DNA of 46,060 nt from Polaribacter sp. (GTDB lineage: Bacteria > Bacteroidota > Bacteroidia > Flavobacteriales > Flavobacteriaceae), in contig JABAZI010000062.1 in assembly GCA_018608545.1 (NCBI GenBank), positions 121,188-167,247 of the forward strand, given 5' to 3'. This document shows positions 33,575-42,405 of the stretch, piece after piece. The notes under the pieces were generated by a model, which ran no database searches, was not told the DNA's origin, and was given only the letters and a program-made list of their open reading frames with translations. The translations under genes and the position numbers were made by a program. How positions within the stretch are numbered: position 1 is the first letter of the stretch; each line of letters begins with the position of its first letter.

Positions 33575-34584
33575 TATTGTAAAATTTTCATCCATTTACT
33601 TTTAACAATATTCCAATCAAAATTTTCAACTTTTTTTCTAGCATTTATTGCAAGTGAATATTTATTCTCTTCTACTATTTTACAAATTTCTGTAGTCATT
33701 GCCGATGGATTGTTTTTTTCTACCAATACACCATCTTCATTGTGTTGGATTAAATAAGGCATCCCTCCTACATTTGTAGAAACCACTGGCAATGCCAATG
33801 CCATTGCTTCTATGACGCTTATTGGTGTGTTATCTACATTGGTAGTATTGATGAAAATATCGTAGTTTTCAGATTTTTTATGCCATTCTTTCTTGGATAG
33901 TACTCCTGTAATTTCTACACTTTCGTTTAAATGGTATTTATTAATCAGTTGTTTAACATCTTCTAAGGTCCCATCTTTATCGGGGCCTATCATACATAAA
34001 ATTGCTTTTGGGTAGCTGTTTTTTAATTCTTTCAGAACCTCTATGACCAGGGTAGGATTGTATATCTCAGCAAAGGCTCTTACATACAATAATTTAGGGG
34101 CTATTTTTTTTCTTTCTTTGAAAGGGTATTGATGTATTGGAATCACATTAGGAATTAATACTGTTTTAAATCCTTTTTGTTCAAATTCATACTTTAAATA
34201 CCCAGAGGGTGCTATGTTCTTATACGAATTATTAAAAACTAAGGATGAAAATTTTGGGTATTTTTTCAAACGATAAGGCAAATTACCTCCGTGTAGTATC
34301 GGTAAATATTTTAGTTTAAAAAACCTACAAAGTTGAGAAGTAAATAACGCATAGTAAAAATTGGAGGTACTGTAAGTATCTATGAATACATAATCTAGCT
34401 TATTACGTAAATGAACAACCGCTATACACATATCAAGCAGACGTAATACTTTATTCTGTTTTGATGAGCTTTTACAGATGATATAACCTGTATCGCATAG
34501 TAAATAACTCAAAGTGTCCATCGTAGTAGTATACCTTGTACTCTTTGTTAAATCATTACCGATATATAAAATTGTTTTATTCAT
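33574..34584 (-). CDS. Glycosyltransferase family 4, locus gene A
   Basis: 336 aa, GT-B fold. The acceptor side has 'LHGGNLPYRL' near residue 89; the donor side has 'PKLLYVRAFAEIYNPTLVIE' and the E-x7-E-type motif near residue 265-275 in 'NTTNVDNTPISVIEAMALAL', followed by 'PVVSTNVGGMPYLI'. It transfers a sugar from an NDP-sugar to the lipid-linked glycan; linkage and sugar unknown. Its 5' end overlaps the O-antigen ligase/polymerase gene by 8 nt and the CapK-like gene starts at its stop codon. Confidence 0.85.
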   Translation of the reverse strand: MNKTILYIGNDLTKSTRYTTTMDTLSYLLCDTGYIICKSSSKQNKVLRLLDMCIAVVHLRNKLDYVFIDTYSTSNFYYALFTSQLCRFFKLKYLPILHGGNLPYRLKKYPKFSSLVFNNSYKNIAPSGYLKYEFEQKGFKTVLIPNVIPIHQYPFKERKKIAPKLLYVRAFAEIYNPTLVIEVLKELKNSYPKAILCMIGPDKDGTLEDVKQLINKYHLNESVEITGVLSKKEWHKKSENYDIFINTTNVDNTPISVIEAMALALPVVSTNVGGMPYLIQHNEDGVLVEKNNPSAMTTEICKIVEENKYSLAINARKKVENFDWNIVKSKWMKILQ

Positions 34585-35905
34585 GCTCAGTCTTAATTTT
34601 AATTAAACTCAAACCGAAAACAAAAGCAGGGAACGCAAGTCTCATGGCAGAATGGTTGATTGTTAAAAACCAGAAAAGATAAAATGAAATTAAAAAACTC
34701 CTTTGATACATCGTACCAAAATAAATATTTACTAACGGTTTAATTAGAAGTATCAATAGTGCTATAAAACCTAAAAGCCCCTGTTCTTCAAGTAATCGGC
34801 TAACTTCATTATGAGCAGCTGCAGTGACCTTAATATTAGATTCTATCCTCTTATACTTTCCATTTCCAACTCCAATACCGAAAAATGGAGATTTATAAAA
34901 ACTTTCTAATTGTCCCTCAAAAATTGCACCTCTGCCAGCACTTGCATCTTTTTTTTGAACTCCTTTAGCATTCTTACCTGCATATCTATTCAAAATCAAA
35001 CCACCTGTAATGTTTGTGGTATATAACCAAACCCCTATAAATAAAGCAAAAGAGACAGACGTATAAAGAAAAAGTTTCTTAAAAGTTAACCTTTTGTGTA
35101 ATACGATGCATCCTATAAAAGCTGCAAGAGCGACACCTGCAGTTAACATACCTCCTCTAGAAAAAGTTAACAAACCTCTATAAGTAAAGTATGCTAAAAA
35201 AATGATATCTAAAAATAGATACTTAGATAATTGAACTCTTAAAATTATAAATATTGCGATGATAAATGTCCCAACACCTATCATAGTTGATACTTGGTTA
35301 GGCCCAAAACCACCAGAGGTATCAAAATTAGAAGAAGTAGTAAAAACTAAATCTTCCAAACTAGGAGTTTTAAAATATACAAGGCTAATCATAGAAAAAA
35401 TAGGTAATAGCAAGAAAAAAAGCAATTGATTTAATTCTTTTATTGTTATATGTCTGAAGTTACAATACAATGCAAAAATTGCCAAGGATATAGGGCCACT
35501 TAAATTAAAAGCGATTGCTTTTCTGATAGATTCTCCCGGGGGTACTTGAGTAAATATGATTCCAATAGATAAAAGTAGAATGTATATTAATAGTGATATA
35601 GATATCTTTCCTTTGATCGGCCCTAAAAATAATCCTAAAAGAGAAAATAAAATTAATCCATACTTTCCTGTCTCATACAAAATAGTTCCATTGATGGCTC
35701 TTATAAAAATTTCTGCACCTACTAAATAACTTAATAAATACAAAGCCTCTTCATTTTTATTTCTAGTAATTAAAATAATAATGATACCTGTAACTATAAT
35801 GAGTAACGTATATATTTGACCAATAGGCAAAATGGTGGCTATAAAACCAATCACCAGGTGTATACAAATAAACAAAAGTTTGTTATGTACTATTTTTTCT
35901 ATCAA
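34577..35905 (-). CDS. O-antigen ligase/polymerase (Wzy or WaaL type)
   Basis: 442 aa, with about ten to twelve hydrophobic membrane segments. The periplasmic loop before the last helices contains 'GRGAIFEGQLESFYKSPFFG' and 'IGVGNGKYKRIESNI', then 'AAHNEVSRLLEEQGLLGFIA', the HN-containing segment of the Wzy_C/O-antigen ligase family (PF04932). It either polymerises repeat units on undecaprenyl diphosphate or ligates them to lipid A core; sequence alone does not tell. The location inside the locus favours Wzy polymerase. It overlaps its upstream neighbour by 4 nt and its downstream one by 8 nt. Confidence 0.85.
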   Translation of the reverse strand: MIEKIVHNKLLFICIHLVIGFIATILPIGQIYTLLIIVTGIIIILITRNKNEEALYLLSYLVGAEIFIRAINGTILYETGKYGLILFSLLGLFLGPIKGKISISLLIYILLLSIGIIFTQVPPGESIRKAIAFNLSGPISLAIFALYCNFRHITIKELNQLLFFLLLPIFSMISLVYFKTPSLEDLVFTTSSNFDTSGGFGPNQVSTMIGVGTFIIAIFIILRVQLSKYLFLDIIFLAYFTYRGLLTFSRGGMLTAGVALAAFIGCIVLHKRLTFKKLFLYTSVSFALFIGVWLYTTNITGGLILNRYAGKNAKGVQKKDASAGRGAIFEGQLESFYKSPFFGIGVGNGKYKRIESNIKVTAAAHNEVSRLLEEQGLLGFIALLILLIKPLVNIYFGTMYQRSFLISFYLFWFLTINHSAMRLAFPAFVFGLSLIKIKTEHE

Positions 35906-36981
35906 AGTACTTCTCTATAAATTTCTATTATTTTTTTTACACTACATTCTCTTGAGTAATTATTAAGAACTTCAGCATGTAGTTCTGAGGCTACTTTTTC
36001 TCTTAATACAGTATCATTAATTAATGATACAATAGCATCTGCCAATTTATCACTTCTCTTTGGGGGAACAACGACTTGTTTATTTGTAACAACAGCAGCA
36101 CAGTCTCCTACATTAGTTACTACAACAGGAAGTTTTGCCAAACCGTATTCTAATAAAGAGATTGGAAGTCCTTCAGAATCTGAGGATAAAACTCCTATAT
36201 CTGCTTGATCTAGAATGTTTTTAATATCACAACATAAATCATATTGAAAAACACGATCCTCTAACTTTTCATTTATTATAAATTTTTGAATTGATTTCCC
36301 ATATGCATCATGATAATTTTTACCAATTAAATGTAAAGTACATCTTGCATCTTTTTTTAAAACAACTAAAAATGCTTTTAATAAATTGATATGATCTTTT
36401 TCTTTTCTATAGCCAGCTATACAGAGAATCTTTTTTCCTTTTTTACCAAATAATTTTGTGTCTTTTTGCAAATTTGTAAAAACAGGGAAATTTCTGACAT
36501 AACTACCATCTGTATTTTTTAAAACAGTTTTAGACCAAAAGTCTAAGTCTTTATTAACACTTATTATGTAATTCATATGGATAGCACAACTCTTTAATAA
36601 AAATAATCTCTTCCCCTTTAAGCCTATATTATTACCCGTATGGTTGTGCCATATCACTTTTAATTTAGAATGAAGTATTTTAATGCATATGGCCAAAAAA
36701 TACGAGGTTGAATGCGCATGAATGATTGAAATATCATTTTTTTTAATATAATTTTTTAATTTTTTAATGGCTTTCACATCCACTATTCTTTTTCTTTCTA
36801 AAAAAAAATACCCAACCGATGGATTTATATTTTCTTTTAAAGAGCCTTCGTTTCTGCTTACACACAAATAAGACGCTATTCCTACTTTAGACAAAGCATT
36901 TGCAATATTTACGGCCAGTACTTCTGCTCCACCTAGCTGTAAAGAATCTATTAATTGAAGTACGCTTATTTGTTTATTCAT
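35902..36981 (-). CDS. Glycosyltransferase family 4, locus gene B
   Basis: 359 aa, GT-B fold. The acceptor side has 'LQLIDSLQLGGAEVLAVNIA' (residues 8-27), the glycine-rich GGAE loop typical of GT4 enzymes. 'IIHAHSTSYFLAICI' and 'VIWHNHTGNNIG' follow. The donor site has 'KKILCIAGYRKEKDHINLLK' and the EGLP motif in 'SSDSEGLPISLLEYGLAKLP'. It is expected to add one sugar to the repeat unit. It overlaps the neighbouring genes by 4 nt on each side (ATGA type). Confidence 0.87.
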   Translation of the reverse strand: MNKQISVLQLIDSLQLGGAEVLAVNIANALSKVGIASYLCVSRNEGSLKENINPSVGYFFLERKRIVDVKAIKKLKNYIKKNDISIIHAHSTSYFLAICIKILHSKLKVIWHNHTGNNIGLKGKRLFLLKSCAIHMNYIISVNKDLDFWSKTVLKNTDGSYVRNFPVFTNLQKDTKLFGKKGKKILCIAGYRKEKDHINLLKAFLVVLKKDARCTLHLIGKNYHDAYGKSIQKFIINEKLEDRVFQYDLCCDIKNILDQADIGVLSSDSEGLPISLLEYGLAKLPVVVTNVGDCAAVVTNKQVVVPPKRSDKLADAIVSLINDTVLREKVASELHAEVLNNYSRECSVKKIIEIYREVL

Positions 36982-38090
36982 AGTAGTTCTTTTATCGCTT
37001 TTTCAAAGGTATCTAATGTAAATTGTTGAGACCAAATTCTTGCGTTTTCAACATGCGCTGCATACCTTTTTTTATGAGCTATGTAGCTTTCAATTTTTTC
37101 TATTACCTCATCTAAATTACCATTAATTAAAGCCCCTCTATGTCCATAATCTAGCATAGCGGGAACGCAAGAAACTTTTGTTGAAATTGGTAAGCAAGAC
37201 CAAAACATAGATTCTGCAACAACTTTTGGCCACCCCTCTGACTTGGATATAAAAATTAAAAAATGGCTGTTTTGAAATGCTCGCTTTACCACTTCTTTTG
37301 ATTGATTCCCATGTAGGTTAATAGTCTTATGTAATTGATGATCATCCATATATTTTTGAACTTTTTCAAATTCTAATCCATTTCCATACATATCTAAGGA
37401 AACATCAAACCCTTTTTTTAATAGTTTATGAGTGGCCGTTACAGAAAGCATCGGTTGTTTACCTATTGAGAAAGCTCCAACAAATAATAATTTGATCGTA
37501 TTATTTAAATCTTTTTTAGCAATCTCTTCAATTTCATATTCGTGATAACTAGCTGTAAAAAATGATTTGATATTTTTTGTCTGTTTTAGCCATTCACCAT
37601 AAACCAAGACTTTAATTTTTTTTGATAGTAACGTATTACTTAAAATCCATTTTTGTAATTTATAAGCTATGGGTTGTTTACTCTTTGGGTCCCAGTTTCC
37701 AGCATATTTAGCAGTTTTATTTTTTGAAGGAAAAAATACTTGTACAACACAGCCAAGCAGTCCCACATTTCCTGGACAACGTAGATGTATATGAGTTACT
37801 TGCTTCATTACGTGATAAATACTCCAGCAAATTTTTGGGATTACTAAAATTGATCGGAATACATTTTTAAAAGAAGTAATGTCAAAATTGGGAATTTCTA
37901 TTACCTTAATTCTAGGATGTACATAAGGTATTTCAATACTTTTAATTTCATCCTTAACAACAGGAGCTACAACAATAATTTCATCAACAAATTCCCCCCA
38001 CAAATTCAACTCTCTTACGTAAGGCTCGTAGGCGTAAATTTGTCCATTTTTAATTTTATGAATAGTATGTGTAATGATTCCAAAAATCAT
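36978..38090 (-). CDS. Glycosyltransferase family 4, locus gene C
   Basis: 370 aa, GT-B fold. 'HIHLRCPGNVGLLG' is on the acceptor side; 'IKLLFVGAFSIGKQPMLSVT' and 'ISKSEGWPKVVAESMFWSCL' form the donor site, the latter with the E-x7-E motif. The N-terminal part lacks the usual GG(A/S)E loop, so it may belong to a divergent GT4 branch. It overlaps both neighbours by 4 nt. Confidence 0.82.
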   Translation of the reverse strand: MIFGIITHTIHKIKNGQIYAYEPYVRELNLWGEFVDEIIVVAPVVKDEIKSIEIPYVHPRIKVIEIPNFDITSFKNVFRSILVIPKICWSIYHVMKQVTHIHLRCPGNVGLLGCVVQVFFPSKNKTAKYAGNWDPKSKQPIAYKLQKWILSNTLLSKKIKVLVYGEWLKQTKNIKSFFTASYHEYEIEEIAKKDLNNTIKLLFVGAFSIGKQPMLSVTATHKLLKKGFDVSLDMYGNGLEFEKVQKYMDDHQLHKTINLHGNQSKEVVKRAFQNSHFLIFISKSEGWPKVVAESMFWSCLPISTKVSCVPAMLDYGHRGALINGNLDEVIEKIESYIAHKKRYAAHVENARIWSQQFTLDTFEKAIKELL

Positions 38091-39220
38091 GATAAAATTT
38101 TATTATAATATTCAATATTTTTAGTAATAGTAGCATCTAAATTAAATCTAGAAATAATATCTTTTCTTGCAGCTTTACCATATACATTAGAATTTACATT
38201 ATTTAACACATCAATTATTACGGAAGCCAAAAGATTTATTTTAAATGGATTTACTAATAACCCTGTAACACCATTTTTTATAGCTTCACGTCCCGGACCG
38301 ATATCTCCTGCAATAAGAATTTTACCCATCGAAAGTGCCTCTAGCCAAGCAATAGGCATTGCTTCCATATGAGATGGAAACACACAAACATGTGCTTTCT
38401 CTATGTAATCAGGAATTTCAACATGAGGAACAGGCCCTAGAAGCTCTATATTATTTTTGAGGTCATTATTAATATATGTTTTCAAATATTCAGTAAATGA
38501 ATTCCCGTTTTTATCAATCCAATCTCTTCCAACGATCTTCAGTTTAATAGAAGGAAATTTTTCTTTTATCAAAGGCATTGCTTGTATTAATTGTCGAATC
38601 CCTTTTTTTTCACAAACAGTCCCCACAAATAATAAAGTATTGTGTTGTAGTTTAGTTATATCGGCAACATGAAACTTCGCAGTATCAACACTGTTATATA
38701 TTACTTTATAATTGAATTTAAAATTTAAATACTTTTGAGTTTGTCTTCCCACATAGTCACTAACAGCGATATAACCATCTGCTTTTTTAAAAGATTGCTT
38801 TTCTTGGAAACTTCTCCAAATAGCGGGTTTTTTGTCTAATTCATTAGCAAAAAAATGATGTCCTCCATGTAAACGAATTATTTTTTTATAAGATGTTTTT
38901 TTTGGAAAAAAAGCAAAATTCAATTCACTTCCTTCAACTATATTTAGGGGTTCTTCTTTATCTAATTCATTAATTTTAGAGAGTATTCTAATTGTATGAT
39001 CGTAAAATTTTCCTATTTTCCATTTTGATTTTGCTAATCTATAAATCTGAACTCCCTGATCAAAAGTATTTTTATTTGTAAATTCTTTTGAAATACCAAT
39101 TACAGAAACCTTTATATCTTTTTTTACTAGCATTCTAGATAGAAATTGAACTAAAGAACCTATGCCTCCTCCATTTATACCTTTCATAGGGTATTCATTT
39201 GTTATGAAACAGATATGCAT
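38087..39220 (-). CDS. Glycosyltransferase family 4, locus gene D
   Basis: 377 aa, GT-B fold. The N-terminus has 'ITNEYPMKGINGGGIGSLVQ', the glycine-rich loop of glycogen synthase-like GT4 enzymes. 'VIYNSVDTAKF' marks the inter-domain linker, 'TLLFVGTVCEKKGIRQLIQA' the donor domain start, and 'FPSHMEAMPIAWLEALSMGK' the nucleotide-sugar site. The HGGHHF segment after 'IIRLHGG' is on the acceptor side. It overlaps the preceding GT-B-like gene by 19 nt and the next by 4 nt. Confidence 0.86.
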   Translation of the reverse strand: MHICFITNEYPMKGINGGGIGSLVQFLSRMLVKKDIKVSVIGISKEFTNKNTFDQGVQIYRLAKSKWKIGKFYDHTIRILSKINELDKEEPLNIVEGSELNFAFFPKKTSYKKIIRLHGGHHFFANELDKKPAIWRSFQEKQSFKKADGYIAVSDYVGRQTQKYLNFKFNYKVIYNSVDTAKFHVADITKLQHNTLLFVGTVCEKKGIRQLIQAMPLIKEKFPSIKLKIVGRDWIDKNGNSFTEYLKTYINNDLKNNIELLGPVPHVEIPDYIEKAHVCVFPSHMEAMPIAWLEALSMGKILIAGDIGPGREAIKNGVTGLLVNPFKINLLASVIIDVLNNVNSNVYGKAARKDIISRFNLDATITKNIEYYNKILS

Positions 39221-40611
39221 TTTAGTATTTTTTTATTTAATATATGTGAACTATTTTCAATGGGATGTAAAACTATTTTTTCTAACCACTTTTTTCGATC
39301 TTTCCCAACTTGTGATGGGTTAATTAATGCGCTTACTATTTTTTTAAGTATCTCATCTTTACTATTTATCCAACCAACTGCTTTAAGATTTTCCATACTT
39401 TTAAAATGTTGGAAATTATATATATCCTCTACTTTAAAAACTGAATTTACTACAGGGTCATAATTTAAATACAAACATGGCTTGTCTAAAATAGCCGCAT
39501 CATGAGCCATTGTACTTCCTAGGTTGATTACTATATCACTGTGTTTTATAGTATTTATAAGTAAACTTAAATCATTAAATCTTGGATAATTTTCACTAAA
39601 AGAACCATCTGACCCTACAACTCCTCCCCAGTCCGGATCAATTGAAACAATTAAATGATTGTATTTATTTAAAACTTGATTAAACCTATTTGTTTTATCT
39701 ACTGGGCATCTTCTGAAAATTATTTGTGGTCGATCAATTTGGTCGATTTCACAGAGTGCCTCACAGATATCATTTAAATAATATGCTTCGTACGGAGATG
39801 CTTGATCATTACCAGAAAAGCAAATTGTATTTTTATGAATATCTAGGCCAAATTGATCATAAAAAAAATCTTTATTTAAATAGTGTTTTTCATCAAAATA
39901 AAACTCAAATTGAGGTGTTCCAACTATATGAATTTGTGATGATTTGATTTCTGGATATAATAAATCCAATTCTTTTTTCATTAGTTTTGACCAAACAAAA
40001 TAAGAATCATATCTTGAGATTAATCTTGCTTTAGGTATATTATCCCAAGAATAAATAACAGTTGTAACTTTAATATTTAATTCTATTGCTGAACTTATTA
40101 TTGGCACTGTAGAAGGCGCTCTTTGGTGAAGATTCAAAATAATGTCTGGTTGGTAATCTAAAAGTGTCTTTTTTATTAATTTGGTCGTTTTATTTTTTAC
40201 AATTTCTTTTTCGTATAAAGTATCCGCTTTTAATATCAATGAATAGGATTTAGATAATAAAAACCCTAATATTTCAGCTAAAAAATATAAAATCTTCTTT
40301 TTAAATCCGTTCTTACTCGGACTCCAAAATTTTAAAATTGTAATATTATTAAGTTTTTTTATGTTTATTAAAATCCTAGCATAAGCAATACTTTCCCTTA
40401 ATAACCTAGCTATAAATTTTTCTTTAAAATCTGGAATTTCTTTAAAATCTCTAATCTCAGATTTGTTCATTTGTATTTCTTCTATTGCAGACTTAGATAT
40501 GCTATGATAAACAAGAACTTCATTTCCATCTATTATAAAGTTTCTTATAAAACTAGAAAAGATATAATTTCGAATACCAACACCATCTGGAACAAGTAAG
40601 ATCATTTTCAT
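39202..40611 (-). CDS. GT-B-like protein of unassigned family, next to neuA
   Basis: 469 aa, no signal peptide; I do not recognise the family with confidence. The N-terminal half starts 'MKMILLVPDGVGIRNYIFSS' and contains 'LNLHQRAPSTVPIISSAIEL' near 161-180. The C-terminal half has 'IHIVGTPQFEFYFDE', 'NTICFSGNDQASPYEAYYLN' and 'VINLGSTMAHDAAILDKPCL', the last being like the donor-site loop of capsule/CDP-glycerol-type and UDP-GlcNAc epimerase-like GT-B proteins. It starts 3 nt after the neuA stop, so it could transfer the CMP-activated nonulosonic acid, but that is inference from position. It overlaps gene D by 19 nt. Confidence 0.6.
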   Translation of the reverse strand: MKMILLVPDGVGIRNYIFSSFIRNFIIDGNEVLVYHSISKSAIEEIQMNKSEIRDFKEIPDFKEKFIARLLRESIAYARILINIKKLNNITILKFWSPSKNGFKKKILYFLAEILGFLLSKSYSLILKADTLYEKEIVKNKTTKLIKKTLLDYQPDIILNLHQRAPSTVPIISSAIELNIKVTTVIYSWDNIPKARLISRYDSYFVWSKLMKKELDLLYPEIKSSQIHIVGTPQFEFYFDEKHYLNKDFFYDQFGLDIHKNTICFSGNDQASPYEAYYLNDICEALCEIDQIDRPQIIFRRCPVDKTNRFNQVLNKYNHLIVSIDPDWGGVVGSDGSFSENYPRFNDLSLLINTIKHSDIVINLGSTMAHDAAILDKPCLYLNYDPVVNSVFKVEDIYNFQHFKSMENLKAVGWINSKDEILKKIVSALINPSQVGKDRKKWLEKIVLHPIENSSHILNKKILKCISVS

Positions 40612-40614
40612 ATG

Positions 40615-41271
40615 TTATTTTATTAAATCTATTTTTGAATCAATGTCTAAACTCCTTTCAATAGACATTTTAAAATGCAATGTTTTAGAGGTTATTAAAG
40701 AATGATTCTTTATAAAATCTTTAACTTTAATTATATAAATAGCACCATTTGCGCTGTAAGTTTGGGGTAATTCTTGTCTGGGGAAGAAGGGATATTCATT
40801 GTTAATTATTCCCTCTAAAAAACCTTCATTATTTATTCTTAAAGATTTGTATGGATGGTAATTATTTGAACAAACACTTATCAAAGAATTAGCGTATGAA
40901 GCTAATAATTTATTAAAAGCTTCATCGATATCATCAGATTTTCTCAAAGGGGATGTTGGCTGTAAAAGAATTAAGTAGTCAAACGTTGTGCCTTTTAAAC
41001 TTTCTATAACATGAGCCAAAACAGGCTCTGTTCTGGAAGTATCTAGAGCTAATTCTTTCGGTCTTCTTATAGTAATTACATTCTTATGCTTTTGAGATAT
41101 TCTCAAAATATCGTCATCATCTGAAGAAACAACAACATCTGTAATATATTTTGAATTTAGTGCCGCTTCAATCGACCACTGTAATAAAGGTTTCCCTAAA
41201 AAATTTACTAAATTTTTTTTCGGAATTCCTTTAGATCCTCCTCTTGCGGGTATAATTGCTATAACTTTCAT
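40615..41271 (-). CDS. neuA: CMP-nonulosonate (acylneuraminate) cytidylyltransferase
   Basis: 218 aa, lacking the extra C-terminal hydrolase domain of E. coli NeuA (419 aa). The N-terminal 'AIIPARGGSKGIPKKNLVNF' (residues 5-24) is the CTP-binding loop of the family; 'LLQPTSPLRKSDDIDEAF' near residue 100-117 and 'FFPRQELPQTYSANGAIYII' bind the sugar acid. It activates a sialic- or legionaminic-type acid to its CMP form. It abuts neuC with no gap between the neuC stop and its ATG, in the same operon. Confidence 0.9.
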   Translation of the reverse strand: MKVIAIIPARGGSKGIPKKNLVNFLGKPLLQWSIEAALNSKYITDVVVSSDDDDILRISQKHKNVITIRRPKELALDTSRTEPVLAHVIESLKGTTFDYLILLQPTSPLRKSDDIDEAFNKLLASYANSLISVCSNNYHPYKSLRINNEGFLEGIINNEYPFFPRQELPQTYSANGAIYIIKVKDFIKNHSLITSKTLHFKMSIERSLDIDSKIDLIK

Positions 41272-42405
41272 CTATAAATCTTGAAATTGTTTCTGACAGT
41301 TTACTTCCCAAATAATAGCTGATGTTAATAAATTGAAAAAAAGCTCATTACTATTCCCATTTCCAAATTCTGTTGTATTAAAAATTATGTTTTTTTTCTT
41401 TTTAATCGTATCAATTGCTAATAAAATTTCATCTGAATCATAATTGACATGAACTATAGAAGCTGCCTCTCCTCTATTATTTTGTCTTGATCCTACATCG
41501 ATGGTTGGTACATTATAATAAGGCGCTTCTCTAACTCCTGCACTTGAATTTCCTATTATAAAACAGGTTTCTTTCAGTAACCTTAAAAAATATTCAAATC
41601 GTAAAGAGGGAAAAATTTTAAATCTTGGATTATTTTCTAAGCGTTTGTATTCTTCTAAAATTTCATCAGTTCCTAGATCATTATTAGGATAAATTACTAT
41701 GTAATTTTCTTCTGATTGTAACAAAGCATCCACAAAATACTTAGCGTTCTTTATTATATTAATATAATCGGTTGTTACAGGGTGAAACATCACAATTGCA
41801 TAGTTATCAAATGGAATATGATAATAATCCTTAACAATTTGTATACTTGGTAAATTAGAGGAATTCATTAAATCTAAATCTGGTGAACCAATTACATGAA
41901 TAGAACTTTGCAATTCTCCCATCTGTATCAGTCTTTTTTTTGCTTCATTATTAGAGACTAAATGTAGATGAGATAGTTTACTTACTGAATGCCTTATCAA
42001 TTCATCTATAGTTCCTGAAACTTCACCTCCTTCGATATGAGCAACCAAAATATTATTTAAACTTCCAACAATTGCTCCAGCTAAAGCTTCTACTCTATCT
42101 CCATGAACAACAATTAAGTCTGGTTGTTGTTTTTCAATATATTCAGAAAAACCAGCTATTGTAATTGCTAGAGTTCTATCCATACATTCCGTCCCAACAT
42201 GATTTTGAAATGTAGATATATTTTTAAAACCACTTTTGTAAATTTCAATCAATGTAGCGCCATATTTTTCATACAAATGCATTCCAGTGACAAAAATTTG
42301 AACCTCAAAATAAGGAGATTCTTGGGTAATTTTCATCAATGATTTTAGTTTACCAAAATCTGCACGAGTTCCTGTAAGGAATATTATTTTCTTTTTTTTA
42401 TTCAA
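41272..42405 (-). CDS. neuC: UDP-GlcNAc 2-epimerase, hydrolysing (NeuC/LegG type)
   Basis: 377 aa, GT-B-like epimerase fold. 'IIFLTGTRADFGKLKSLMKI' at the N-terminus is the NeuC form of the epimerase motif. 'VVHGDRVEALAGAIVGSLNN' and 'VAHIEGGEVSGTIDELIRHS' hold the catalytic acidic residues, and 'FIIGNSSAGVREAPYYNVPT' the UDP-binding loop. It hydrolyses UDP-GlcNAc (or a 2,4-diacetamido analogue) to ManNAc (or its analogue) and UDP, the first committed step. Whether the product is neuraminic or legionaminic acid depends on genes not in view. The start overlaps the neuB stop by 8 nt. Confidence 0.92.
   Translation of the reverse strand: MNKKKKIIFLTGTRADFGKLKSLMKITQESPYFEVQIFVTGMHLYEKYGATLIEIYKSGFKNISTFQNHVGTECMDRTLAITIAGFSEYIEKQQPDLIVVHGDRVEALAGAIVGSLNNILVAHIEGGEVSGTIDELIRHSVSKLSHLHLVSNNEAKKRLIQMGELQSSIHVIGSPDLDLMNSSNLPSIQIVKDYYHIPFDNYAIVMFHPVTTDYINIIKNAKYFVDALLQSEENYIVIYPNNDLGTDEILEEYKRLENNPRFKIFPSLRFEYFLRLLKETCFIIGNSSAGVREAPYYNVPTIDVGSRQNNRGEAASIVHVNYDSDEILLAIDTIKKKKNIIFNTTEFGNGNSNELFFNLLTSAIIWEVNCQKQFQDL

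Noticed and set aside
33575-33595. Earlier ATG of the CapK-like gene
   Set aside because: It would create a 22-nt overlap; the TAATG at 33574 is the pattern used elsewhere in this operon. Either is possible.
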